Part shown: piece after piece, positions 33,614 to 41,707 of the stretch
How the letters are laid out: every line of letters begins with the position of its first letter
Position numbering within the stretch: the stretch's first letter is position 1
Origin: an uncultured Bacteroidales bacterium
Lineage (GTDB): Bacteria; Bacteroidota; Bacteroidia; Bacteroidales; Bacteroidaceae
Direction of reading: 5' to 3'
Assembly (NCBI GenBank): GCA_902775975.1
Contig: CACYOC010000036.1
Location: 1 to 48,905 of the forward strand
DNA length: 48,905 nucleotides
Made by a program: the position numbers and the translations under genes
The notes under the pieces: model-generated
Told to the model about the DNA's origin: nothing
What the model saw: only the letters and a program-made list of their open reading frames with translations
Database searches by the model: none

Positions 33614-34531
33614 TTAGATACCAAGGCCGCCGTCGTATGATACGTCGACGGCCTTTGATTGTAGGATGCGGGAGTAGGGAGGAATACCGTGCGTCAGCCA
33701 AATGTTACCGCCAATGGTTGAGTGATGACCAATGGTAATGCGTCCCAATACAGAGGCATTGGAGTAGATGGTGACATGATCCTCAATGATGGGGTGGCGT
33801 GGCACGTTGAGCATATTGCCCTGTTCGTCGTACTTGAAACTCTTAGCACCGAGCGTCACACCCTGATAAAGGGTGACGTGGTTGCCAATGATGGTGGTTT
33901 CGCCGATGACTACACCTGTTCCATGGTCAATGGCAAAGTATTCACCGATGGTGGCTCCGGGGTGAATGTCAATACCCGTTTTAGAGTGAGCCTGCTCGGT
34001 GATGATACGAGGAATGACGGGTACTTTCAGCTCATGTAGCTTATGGGCAATGCGGTAGTGTATCATCGTATCGATGACAGGATAGCAGAAAATCACCTCA
34101 CCGTAATTGGGTGCCGCAGGGTCATTGTCGAACATAGCCTGAACGTCTGTATAGAGCAGACGCTTGATTTCGGGCAGTGCATCAATGAATTTCAGGGCAG
34201 TCTCTTCAGCACAAGCATAGACGACCTCCCGATTGTGCAAGTCTGTGCAGTCATCGCAGAACTGCAGTCCGTGGGCTATCTGCTTGATGAGCAGGCGTTG
34301 CAGTTCTACCATGTAGTTGCCGATGTAGTAAGAACGTATAGATTCGTCCGACTGTCGCTTGTTGAAGTAGTCGGGAAACATGATGCTCTTCACCAGTCGG
34401 ACAATGCGCTCCACATGTTCTACGGAGGGCAGGGGAGCCTCGACGGCAGGCATCATCCGAACTTCTTGTTCGGTCAGCCGTGACAGCAGGTGTACGTTCT
34501 TCTGCAGTATATCGTTTGATTTTTTGTTCAT
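33614..34531 (-). CDS. cysE: Serine O-acetyltransferase (EpsC type)
   Basis: This 305-aa enzyme acetylates serine with acetyl-CoA to make O-acetylserine for cysteine synthesis. The N-terminal helical domain (~1-180) is longer than in E. coli CysE, as in the EpsC group. The left-handed beta helix has hexapeptide repeats (TGIDIHPGATIGEYFAIDHGTGVVIGETTIIGNHVTLYQGVTLGAKSF) with the catalytic His in IDHGTG, followed by HPIIEDHVTIYSNASVLGRITIGHHSTIGGNIWLT. It lies 35 bp after the porin gene on the same strand and may share its transcript. A partly paired AAGGCC/GGCCTT inverted repeat near 33622-33655 overlaps the 3' end and may help terminate the convergent lipoprotein transcript. Confidence 0.93.
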   Translation of the reverse strand: MNKKSNDILQKNVHLLSRLTEQEVRMMPAVEAPLPSVEHVERIVRLVKSIMFPDYFNKRQSDESIRSYYIGNYMVELQRLLIKQIAHGLQFCDDCTDLHNREVVYACAEETALKFIDALPEIKRLLYTDVQAMFDNDPAAPNYGEVIFCYPVIDTMIHYRIAHKLHELKVPVIPRIITEQAHSKTGIDIHPGATIGEYFAIDHGTGVVIGETTIIGNHVTLYQGVTLGAKSFKYDEQGNMLNVPRHPIIEDHVTIYSNASVLGRITIGHHSTIGGNIWLTHGIPPYSRILQSKAVDVSYDGGLGI

Positions 34532-34566
34532 GATGCGTTGCTTTATAGATTGTTGCTCATCTGAGT

Positions 34567-36930
34567 TTAGTTATAGAAGTTCCAGGAGACACCCATACGG
34601 AAAATGCGGGTGTTGGTGGGATAGTGAGGTGTCAGGAAATACATCTTCGAACCAGAGCCAGCATTGACGTGACTCATGCCAACGAAGAAGCGTGCCCGTT
34701 TCAGGTGCATATTGGCATAGACGTCAATGAAAGGATAGTTGCCCAGCTCCACCTTCGAATTACCGTTCTTCTGTATAGCGAACAGACTCATCTGTGGCAG
34801 ATAGTCGGGGGCCTCGTACTTGGTAAACCACGTCAGTGCACCACCTAACTCGATGCTCAGCACACGTGCCAGCTTGAACTTAAGGTAGAGGTTGCTGAAG
34901 ATGTTGAGTGCCGGCAGTGGCAATGCACTGGGCATACTGGAGTTCTGATAGGTCAGGATGTTTTCCCAATTAAAGATGCTCCATCGCAGGTTCTGGTGCA
35001 GCTGTAGGGTGAGCACGTTGATGTTCATTCCTTCCTGGTAAATGCTTGCCGTCAGACCTTTGCGCCCCGTATCCGTCGTCGTATATTCCATGCCGAGATA
35101 GGTGTAGTTCTGTATCTCGTCAATGGCTACACGGAGTTGAGTGTTGGTCTTGTCGTAGGCAAAGATTCCTTCCAGATGAGTGCGTGTCTCCGCTGTCAGA
35201 TTCTTGTCCCACCAGAGATTTTTGGAGTGGAACTTCTCCATGAAGAATACTGGAGTGTCTCTCGTAAATCCTGCCTGAGCAGCGAGACGAACGGTATCGC
35301 CCATCAGCGGGAAGTTCAAGTCAGTGTTGAAGCTGAGGTCAATCTTGCCGGCATCCAGTCCTACCATACCGAGTTCCACGTCGGCATTGAAGTGGAAGGT
35401 GTGACCTTGCGTCTTGGAGATACGTCCTCCGATGTTGATGCCGCTCTCTTTCCATGAATCCAGATGATAGGCCTTGTCGCCAGGGGCGATATCGGGCATC
35501 TGGTAGTTGCGGTTCTCTATGCTGGCAAAGACTTTCAGTCCAGCCTTCATATACTTATTGAAACCCTCGAGCAGGGCAACACCTAACGTATTCTTGACGC
35601 TGAGATATTTATGCTTGTCATAGACGCTGGTGCCGCCAAAGGCGTTGGCGTAGTTCAAGTCGTAATAGGTGTTGGCATAGTAGTCTGCGGGACTTAAGTA
35701 TGCTTCGTAGATGTGTTCGTAGTGGTTGATGTCTAACGTATGAATGAAACTGGTGACAGGCACATATTCCCGCTTCATGGTGGCATCGATGCTGTCCTGC
35801 ACTGCCTTGGCGGCCAGCAGACTGTCCATTTCTGCCTGGTTGACCTGAACACGTGTGGTGTCTGCTTTCGGCTGTTCTTTTCCAACAGGCTCATCGCCCA
35901 TGATAACAGCATCTTTAGGACGTCCTGTCGGTGGAGGAGTGGTAGCAACAGGGGCATTCTTGCGCCCCTTGGCGCTACCGTCTTTGTCCTTAGCGTTCTT
36001 TTTCATCTCGCGTTCTTTCTTCTGCTTGGCAGAAGCCTCAGCAAACTTACGTGCCTCTATTTCCTCGTCGGTCATCTTCACCTTACGATAGAAACCGACG
36101 TTGTAGCGATGCGTCAGGAACAGGTGTTGCGATCTGTTGCGGTTCCAGTTGCTGTTAAGCACTGTAGGTATTTCATCCTCCCCGTATTGAGTGGTCTCTT
36201 GCTCGGGGTGCGTGATATAGCTGTCTTTGACAATACCGCCGTTCTCGTTGGTTTTGTGGTTGTAAGCCTGTCCCAGAAAGTGCATCTGGTAGCGGTCGCC
36301 ACGGTAAGAACTGAAGAGGGCGGCGCGGAAGTGAGATACGTTCTGATTCTGGTAGTATCCGCGTCCGTACTGATAGTCTAAGTCGAAGCCAAAGCCCAGC
36401 CGCTTGTTGGCATTGACACCAAACTTGGCACCGATATGGTCTTCTCCGTTCTGCTTGTCACCACAGTTGTCGTAGCTGATATTGGTGTAGGGTGACAACG
36501 TGTTGAGGAACAGGAAGTCCTCAGGATTTTTGCGAACGAAGCTGTAGTTGTTGACGAAGACAAACTCGTCCATCGGCTTGCGGTCGATGAAGATACGGCT
36601 CAGGCGCGGTGTGAAGTTGTTGCCGATGGTGTTATACTCGCCATAGAGTCCCGTGGCATAGATGCTGTTCTGATACAGATGCGGCATCGTGTCGAGTTCA
36701 GCAGGTGTGATGTCGCCGAACCGACGGTCAATAGTCCACGCCCAAACCCCTTTGGGCACCTCTTTGTTGCTGCCCAGCGAGTCGCGTTTGTTAGGATTGA
36801 AGTTGCTGTTGGGATTATTGGGGTCCACCTGCCGTATATTGCCGTTGGCATCCATCTCATTATAGGTCTGTGCCTGCACGGCAAAAGCGGTGCAGACAGC
36901 CAGGAGAAATATGGATAGGACTTTCTTCAT
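34567..36930 (-). CDS. Putative porin (PF14121-type outer-membrane barrel)
   Basis: This 787-aa protein has signal peptide LSIFLLAVCTAFAVQAQ. A short N-terminal region (PNNPNSNFNPNKRDS, PKGVWAWTIDRRFGDITPAELDTMPHLYQNS) precedes a large barrel with regularly spaced aromatic strands (FGFDLDYQYGRGYYQNQNVSHFRAALFSSYRGDRYQMHFLGQAYNHK) and ends in FRMGVSWNFYN. This corresponds to the Bacteroidetes putative porin family. A Lys/Glu-rich segment (ARKFAEASAKQKKEREMKKNAKDKDG) at ~290-325 interrupts the barrel, probably as a loop. Its ATG overlaps the stop of the upstream 57-aa gene (ATGA), so the two are translationally coupled. The transported solute is unknown. Confidence 0.82.
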   Translation of the reverse strand: MKKVLSIFLLAVCTAFAVQAQTYNEMDANGNIRQVDPNNPNSNFNPNKRDSLGSNKEVPKGVWAWTIDRRFGDITPAELDTMPHLYQNSIYATGLYGEYNTIGNNFTPRLSRIFIDRKPMDEFVFVNNYSFVRKNPEDFLFLNTLSPYTNISYDNCGDKQNGEDHIGAKFGVNANKRLGFGFDLDYQYGRGYYQNQNVSHFRAALFSSYRGDRYQMHFLGQAYNHKTNENGGIVKDSYITHPEQETTQYGEDEIPTVLNSNWNRNRSQHLFLTHRYNVGFYRKVKMTDEEIEARKFAEASAKQKKEREMKKNAKDKDGSAKGRKNAPVATTPPPTGRPKDAVIMGDEPVGKEQPKADTTRVQVNQAEMDSLLAAKAVQDSIDATMKREYVPVTSFIHTLDINHYEHIYEAYLSPADYYANTYYDLNYANAFGGTSVYDKHKYLSVKNTLGVALLEGFNKYMKAGLKVFASIENRNYQMPDIAPGDKAYHLDSWKESGINIGGRISKTQGHTFHFNADVELGMVGLDAGKIDLSFNTDLNFPLMGDTVRLAAQAGFTRDTPVFFMEKFHSKNLWWDKNLTAETRTHLEGIFAYDKTNTQLRVAIDEIQNYTYLGMEYTTTDTGRKGLTASIYQEGMNINVLTLQLHQNLRWSIFNWENILTYQNSSMPSALPLPALNIFSNLYLKFKLARVLSIELGGALTWFTKYEAPDYLPQMSLFAIQKNGNSKVELGNYPFIDVYANMHLKRARFFVGMSHVNAGSGSKMYFLTPHYPTNTRIFRMGVSWNFYN

Positions 36931-37100
36931 CTTTCAATATTCATCATACGCAGCGACGACTCGCAGAACTTGACAACCATAGCGCACAAAATGATGTAGA
37001 TGCCGGTTTCGCGACTACTGAAGAAGTAGAAGCACAGCCCTACGATGGCTCCGAGCATGAAGATGATGTTCAGCCAGTTGCGGATGACTTTGATATTCAT
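36927..37100 (-). CDS. 57-aa small membrane protein
   Basis: This 57-aa ORF (starts MNIKVIRNWLNIIFMLGAIV, ends RMMNIER) has two probable membrane helices, IIFMLGAIVGLCFYFF and GIYIILCAMVVKFCESSL. It overlaps both neighbours by four bases (ATGA at 37097-37100 and at 36927-36930), which is strong evidence that it is a real translated gene in a DUF4468, small protein, porin operon. I do not recognise the family. It may assist or localise the envelope proteins around it. Confidence 0.8.
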   Translation of the reverse strand: MNIKVIRNWLNIIFMLGAIVGLCFYFFSSRETGIYIILCAMVVKFCESSLRMMNIER

Positions 37101-37741
37101 TTCAATAACGATTCAAATTTGTTAAACAGGAAATCCTTGCGGTCGATGGTCTTCCGACGGAATTTTGCTGACAGGGGCAGCAGACGGGTATTCTTCTTGT
37201 TCACGGCAGCATCGTCGCTAATCCATTCCTCAGCCCGATAGCGCTGACTGTCCCTTCCTTCGCCGTAGAGATAGTGAATGCGGCTGATGCTGATGGTTGC
37301 CTGTCCTTTCTGACAGTCAGCCTTCAGGACGTACATGAAGTGAGTACGGTCTAATACCAGCGCATTGCTTCTGAATACCAGCCACTCGTCGAACGAGGCG
37401 GCAATGGTCCATGCGGCAGAGTCTTCCAAAACGATTTGACTATGGAACTGGTTCTTCTCACGGAGCATCTTCTCCATGTACTTCTTGACAATGGCGTATA
37501 TCTCCGAGGCTGATTTACCAGGAGCAGCAATGGTGGTGGAGAACACTATTTTCCTGTCTATTTCAGGGACTGCGCCACGCAGATACTTGGCGTCAGGGTT
37601 CACCTTCTCCTGTTTCTGCTGAGCCTCTGTCTCCTCTTCCTCAGGTTTCTCCCAAGTGTTGTCCTGGGCAGACAGGTATAGTGGCAGCAGGGACAGTAAC
37701 AATATCCATAAACTTCTCTTCATAGAACCGATTATTCCCAT
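37097..37741 (-). CDS. DUF4468 (TBP-like fold) exported protein
   Basis: This 214-aa protein has a signal peptide (WILLLSLLPLYLSAQ) and a Glu-rich stretch (EKPEEEETEAQQKQEK). The folded domain follows (~55-185) with VFSTTIAAPGKSASEIYAIVKKYMEKML, SQIVLEDSAAWTIAASFDEWLVFRSNALVLDRTHFMYVLKADCQKGQATISISRIHYLYG. The pattern fits the DUF4468 TBP-like fold common in Bacteroidetes periplasmic proteins. Starts at 37741 or 37723 (MKRSLWILL) are both possible. The promoter cassette at 37769-37834 leaves a leader of about 30 nt. It is the first gene of an overlapping operon with the small membrane protein and porin. Function unknown. Confidence 0.8.
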   Translation of the reverse strand: MGIIGSMKRSLWILLLSLLPLYLSAQDNTWEKPEEEETEAQQKQEKVNPDAKYLRGAVPEIDRKIVFSTTIAAPGKSASEIYAIVKKYMEKMLREKNQFHSQIVLEDSAAWTIAASFDEWLVFRSNALVLDRTHFMYVLKADCQKGQATISISRIHYLYGEGRDSQRYRAEEWISDDAAVNKKNTRLLPLSAKFRRKTIDRKDFLFNKFESLLK

Positions 37742-37768
37742 ATTCTTGATAATACCTTATTTATTTTT

Positions 37769-37834
37769 GCCTGCAAAGGTACGAATAAGTGAGCGAAAAA
37801 CCAAATTTATTTGAGTTTTTCCGAGCGAGAGTGC
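37769..37834 (-). promoter_or_regulatory. 66-bp extended promoter cassette, copy 2 (DUF4468 operon)
   Basis: This segment is 65/66 identical to 27853-27918 and in the same orientation to its gene. The minus strand reads TACCTTTG (37774-37781) and TTGG 19 bp upstream. The only difference from copy 1 is G for A in the distal CCGAGCGAG segment. Confidence 0.85.
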
Positions 37835-37859
37835 TTTCGACTCAAGGTCAAAGGTACGT

Positions 37860-39893
37860 CTATTTCATTTCCAGTTCTTTCTGCAGACGTATAATCTCGT
37901 CGCGATATTGGGCGGCCTGCAGGAAGTCGAGACGCTTGGCGGCATCCTTCATCAGTCGGGTCGTCTCTGCAATGCTCTTCTCCAACTGCGGACGGGTCAT
38001 GCGTTCGATAATCGGGTCGGCGGCAAAGGCGGCATTGCCGATACCAGCCTGTTGTGTGGGAGCCATCGAGCGTTGCAGCTCCTTGGCATCGCTGGAGTCG
38101 CCGGAAGTGAGCGAGACGGTAAGTGCTTTCTTGATTTGCGTTGGTGTGATGCCGTGTTCCGCATTGTACTTCAACTGCTTGGTGCGGCGTCTGAGGGTTT
38201 CGTCGATGGTGAGTTGCATGGAGGCCGTGATGGTGTCGGCATACATGATCACCTTTCCGTTGACGTTGCGGGCTGCACGTCCTGCCGTCTGTGTCAGGCT
38301 GCGATGAGAGCGCAGAAATCCTTCCTTGTCGGCATCGAGAATGGCAACCAGCGACACTTCCGGCAAGTCGAGACCTTCACGCAGCAGATTTACGCCGACC
38401 AGCACGTCGAAAGTGCCGTTGCGCAAGTTCTCCAATATCTTGACGCGCTCCAAGGTGGTAACCTCACTATGGATATAAGCGGTCTGGATGCCGTGGTTCA
38501 GCAGGAATTCCGACAGTTCTTCGGCCATTCGCTTGGTCAGCGTTGTTACCAGTACACGTTCTTTGCGCTCTATCCGTTGCAGGATTTCCTCCATCAGGTC
38601 GTCAATCTGGTTCTCCGTGGGACGAACTTCAATCTCCGGGTCTAAAAGTCCCGTGGGACGTATCACCTGTTCGACGACGATGCCCTCTGATTCCTGCAGC
38701 TCGTAGTCGGCAGGAGTGGCAGAGACATAGATGACCTGATGAGTCATCTCTTTGAATTCGTCGAATGTCAAAGGGCGGTTGTCGAAGGCTGCGGGAAGCC
38801 GGAAACCATATTCCACCAGATTGGTCTTACGGGCACGGTCTCCACCGTACATGGCTCCAATCTGCGGAACGGAGACGTGGCTCTCGTCAATCACCATGAG
38901 GTAATCCTCAGGGAAGAAGTCCAACAGACAGTAGGGGCGTTCACCGGCAGCGCGTCCGTCAAAGTAGCGGGAGTAGTTCTCAATGCCCGAGCAGTGGCCC
39001 AGTTCCTTGATCATCTCCATGTCGTATTCCACACGTTCCTTGATGCGCTGAGCCTTGATGGGGTCGCCCATCTCTTCGAAGAAAGCCACTTGTTTGACCA
39101 GGTCGTCCTGAATGTTGCGGATGGCGATATTGGTCTGCTCCTGCGTCGTCATGAAAAGATTGGCAGGATACAGCTTGTACTCGTCGAACGTAGCCATTCG
39201 TGTCATGGTGATGCTGTCCAGTTCTTCAATGCTGTCAATCTCGTCGTCCCAGAAGGTGATGCGCAGAATGACCTCATTGTATGCCAGTGCGATGTCGATG
39301 GTGTCACCCTTCACACGGAAGTTGCCGCGCTTCAGTTCTATATCGTTTCGGACGTATAGTGCTGATACTAATTTTCTTAACAATGCGTTGCGGTCAAGAA
39401 TCTGTCCGCGATGAATCTCAATGATATTTTCGTTCAGCGCCACAGGACTTCCCATGCCGTAGATACATGAAACTGAAGATACAACGATAACATCTTTTCT
39501 TCCTGACATCAAAGCACTTACTGCACGTAGTCTCAGTCGGTCAATCTCCTCGTTGATGGCTAAGTCCTTCTCAATATAAGTGTCGGAGGAGGGTAGGTAG
39601 GCCTCCGGCTGATAGTAGTCATAATAACTGACATAGTACTCCACGGCGTTTTGTGGGAAGAAACCTCTCATCTCCTCGTACAACTGGGCGGCAAGCGTCT
39701 TGTTGTGCGACAAGATAAGGGTCGGCTTGTTGACGTTGGCTATCACGTTAGCGACGGTAAACGTCTTGCCCGATCCGGTAACGCCTAACAGCACTTGCGC
39801 CTTGTCACCTCGGTTCAGACCGTCCGTCAACTGACGGATGGCTTCAGGCTGGTCGCCGGTAGGTTGGTATTTCGATGTCAGAATGTAGTCCAT
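37860..39893 (-). CDS. uvrB: UvrABC system protein B
   Basis: UvrB verifies damage and loads UvrC in nucleotide excision repair. From ATG 39893 (MDYILTSKYQPTGDQP) it has 677 aa. A TTG at 39905 lies inside the -7 box and is rejected. It shows the helicase motifs GVTGSGKTFTVAN (37-49), the damage-probing beta hairpin YYVSYYDYYQPEAYLPSSDTYIEKD, IDESHVS, YVSATP, GVNLLREGLDLPEVSLVAILDADKEGFLRS and QTAGRAARN, plus the C-terminal UVR helices (LEKSIAETTRLMKDAAKRLDFLQAAQYRDEI) for UvrC binding. The transcript is probably almost leaderless. Confidence 0.97.
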   Translation of the reverse strand: MDYILTSKYQPTGDQPEAIRQLTDGLNRGDKAQVLLGVTGSGKTFTVANVIANVNKPTLILSHNKTLAAQLYEEMRGFFPQNAVEYYVSYYDYYQPEAYLPSSDTYIEKDLAINEEIDRLRLRAVSALMSGRKDVIVVSSVSCIYGMGSPVALNENIIEIHRGQILDRNALLRKLVSALYVRNDIELKRGNFRVKGDTIDIALAYNEVILRITFWDDEIDSIEELDSITMTRMATFDEYKLYPANLFMTTQEQTNIAIRNIQDDLVKQVAFFEEMGDPIKAQRIKERVEYDMEMIKELGHCSGIENYSRYFDGRAAGERPYCLLDFFPEDYLMVIDESHVSVPQIGAMYGGDRARKTNLVEYGFRLPAAFDNRPLTFDEFKEMTHQVIYVSATPADYELQESEGIVVEQVIRPTGLLDPEIEVRPTENQIDDLMEEILQRIERKERVLVTTLTKRMAEELSEFLLNHGIQTAYIHSEVTTLERVKILENLRNGTFDVLVGVNLLREGLDLPEVSLVAILDADKEGFLRSHRSLTQTAGRAARNVNGKVIMYADTITASMQLTIDETLRRRTKQLKYNAEHGITPTQIKKALTVSLTSGDSSDAKELQRSMAPTQQAGIGNAAFAADPIIERMTRPQLEKSIAETTRLMKDAAKRLDFLQAAQYRDEIIRLQKELEMK

Positions 39894-39902
39894 AATGAAA
39901 TG

Positions 39903-39910
39903 CAAAGGTA
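39903..39910 (-). promoter_or_regulatory. uvrB promoter -7 box
   Basis: Minus-strand TACCTTTG ends 9 bases before ATG 39893, leaving a leader of about 5-6 nt. It settles the start choice. Confidence 0.6.
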
Positions 39911-39991
39911 CGAAAGTTCTCCCGAATAAAGTCCAAAATTACGAAATATTTCATAATTCGGTGGCATTATTCCTAATTTTTATCAAAAAAC

Positions 39992-40023
39992 TTTGTTTAT
40001 CTCGTCGGAAATGCGTAATTTTG
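39992..40023 (+). promoter_or_regulatory. bamD promoter
   Basis: TTTG (39992-39995) and TAATTTTG (40016-40023) are 20 bp apart, a full match to the Bacteroidetes promoter. Transcription would start near 40028, excluding the upstream part of the open frame that begins at 39895. Confidence 0.75.
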
Positions 40024-40044
40024 CACGTCAATTTCATAAGAAGC

Positions 40045-40878
40045 ATGAAGAAAACCATCATAGCACTCCTCTTTGCCGCCTTCCTGATGTCAGGGTGTGC
40101 CAACGAGTTCAACCGCCTCTATAAATCCCAAGACATGGCTTATAAGTATGAGGCTGCCAAGCAATACTTCGCCTTAGGCAAGTATCAGCAGGCTGCTACA
40201 TTGCTGCAAGATGTGGTGACTTCGCAGAAAGGTCGTAACAATGCTCAGGAGAGTCTATATATGTTGGGTATGGCTTTATACAACAATAAGGACTACGAGG
40301 CTGCCAGTGCTACGTTCAAGAAATATTTCTCGAGCTATCCAAAGGGTTATTTCGCAGAGCAAGCCAGTTTCAACATCGGCGAATCGCTCTATGAGAGTGC
40401 TCCGGAGCCCCGTCTGGATCAGACACCGACCATCGGAGCCATTACTGCCTACCAGAACTTCATGGACTATTTCCCGGATTCACGCTATCGTGAGATGGCC
40501 CAGCAACGTCTTTTCGAACTGCAGGACCGTCTGGTGATGAAGGAATTCCTCTCGGCACAGTTGTACTACAACCTTGGCGGCTACTTCGGAAATATCAACA
40601 ACGGCACGGAGTCGAACTACGAGTCGTGCATCATTACGGCACAGAACGCCCTGAAGTCCTATCCCTATAGCCCTATGCGCGAAAGGTTCTCGGAACTGAT
40701 TATGAAGAGCAAGTACTATCTGGCCAAGAACAGCTCGGAGGAGAAGAAGGTAGAGCGCTATCGTGATGCAGAAGACGAGTGCTACGCCTTTATCAACGAG
40801 TTTCCTGAATCCAAGCAGGTGACTCTTGCTACAGAATATATTGCAAAATGTAAGAAATATACCCGCGGAGCGGAATAA
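40045..40878 (+). CDS. bamD: Outer-membrane assembly lipoprotein BamD
   Basis: From ATG 40045 this is a 277-aa lipoprotein (lipobox LMSGC, Cys at residue 18) with TPR-like repeats throughout: DMAYKYEAAKQYFALGKYQQAATLLQDVV, AQESLYMLGMALYNNKDYEAASATFKKYFSSYPKGYFAEQASFNIGESLYE, and a final YRDAEDECYAFINEFPESKQ. BamD works with BamA to fold barrel proteins into the outer membrane, which fits the many barrels encoded here. It heads an operon with the rpoZ-like gene (38 bp gap) and DUF4293. Confidence 0.92.
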   Translation: MKKTIIALLFAAFLMSGCANEFNRLYKSQDMAYKYEAAKQYFALGKYQQAATLLQDVVTSQKGRNNAQESLYMLGMALYNNKDYEAASATFKKYFSSYPKGYFAEQASFNIGESLYESAPEPRLDQTPTIGAITAYQNFMDYFPDSRYREMAQQRLFELQDRLVMKEFLSAQLYYNLGGYFGNINNGTESNYESCIITAQNALKSYPYSPMRERFSELIMKSKYYLAKNSSEEKKVERYRDAEDECYAFINEFPESKQVTLATEYIAKCKKYTRGAE

Positions 40879-40916
40879 ATCAACAAGCAGTTAAATCATT
40901 AAACATATACAAATCA

Positions 40917-41267
40917 ATGGATTACAAGAAGTCAAAAGCACCCACCAACACTGTTACCCGTAACATCATGGATCTCTGCAAGGATACGGGCAACATCTAT
41001 GAGAGCGTAGCAATTATTGCCAAGCGTGCTAACCAGATTAGTGCGCAGATCAAGGATGACCTCAGCAAGAAACTTGCCGAGTTTGCATCTTATAACGATT
41101 CGCTCGAGGAGGTCTTCGAGAACCGTGAGCAGATAGAGATTTCCCGTTATTACGAGAAACTTCCCAAGCCCTCTCTGCTGGCTACTCAGGAGTTTGTTGA
41201 AGATAAGATTTACTGGCGTGACCCTGCCCGTGATGCTCAGGGCATGGACGACGACGATCGTCTGTAA
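40917..41267 (+). CDS. rpoZ: RNA polymerase omega/Rpb6-like subunit
   Basis: This 116-aa protein is the Bacteroidetes form of the omega subunit, which helps assemble core RNA polymerase. It starts MDYKKSKAPTNTVTRNIMDLCKDTGNIYESVAIIAKRANQISAQIKDDLSKKLAEF; the YESVAIIAKRANQI stretch is the conserved omega/Rpb6 core. An acidic C-terminal tail (GMDDDDRL) follows. The placement directly after bamD and before DUF4293 is typical of the phylum as far as I recall. Confidence 0.88.
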   Translation: MDYKKSKAPTNTVTRNIMDLCKDTGNIYESVAIIAKRANQISAQIKDDLSKKLAEFASYNDSLEEVFENREQIEISRYYEKLPKPSLLATQEFVEDKIYWRDPARDAQGMDDDDRL

Positions 41268-41313
41268 CGCTTTGTTGGAGACACTTACTTTCCACCTTTA
41301 CCTTATTATATAT

Positions 41314-41688
41314 ATGTGGCAACGTAAGCAAACTATATTTCTGCTGTTGGCCGTCATCCTTGCTGTGGTGACGCTCAGCAGCTTTTTTTATTCTTGGGAA
41401 CAGTTCGCACTGCTCATATTGGCAGCATGCTGTAACGTCATTACCGTTTTCCTGTTCCGCAACAGACCTCTGCAGACTACCCTGTGCAGCATCAGCCTCT
41501 TTGTCTATTTAGGATGGTATGTGGCATTAGCCCTCTACTTCAGACAGGAAACGCCTGATGCCAGTCAGCTCCAGCTGCCTTGGTCGGCCGTCTTGCCTGC
41601 CGTTTGCATCATCCTGACCTTTATGGCTCGCAAGGCCATCCAGGCTGATGAGAAACTCGTTCGAGACTCCAATCGTCTGCGCCGTTAG
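41314..41688 (+). CDS. DUF4293 family membrane protein
   Basis: From ATG 41314 (MWQRKQTIFLLLAVILAVV) this is a 124-aa protein with four membrane helices (IFLLLAVILAVVTLSSFF, FALLILAACCNVITVFLF, TTLCSISLFVYLGWYVALALYF, LPAVCIILTFMARKAI) and a basic tail ending LVRDSNRLRR. The longer frame starting at 41194 overlaps rpoZ and is not supported. DUF4293 proteins start MIQRIQT-like and sit downstream of rpoZ in Bacteroidetes. Function unknown. Confidence 0.8.
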   Translation: MWQRKQTIFLLLAVILAVVTLSSFFYSWEQFALLILAACCNVITVFLFRNRPLQTTLCSISLFVYLGWYVALALYFRQETPDASQLQLPWSAVLPAVCIILTFMARKAIQADEKLVRDSNRLRR

Positions 41689-41707
41689 TCTTCCAACCTT
41701 TTGTAAC

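Noticed and set aside
39895-40044. N-terminal extension of bamD by 50 residues
   Set aside because: It runs across the bamD promoter and puts the signal peptide and lipobox in the middle of the protein.
41194-41313. N-terminal extension of the DUF4293 protein
   Set aside because: It overlaps rpoZ in another frame; the ATG at 41314 gives the expected family start.
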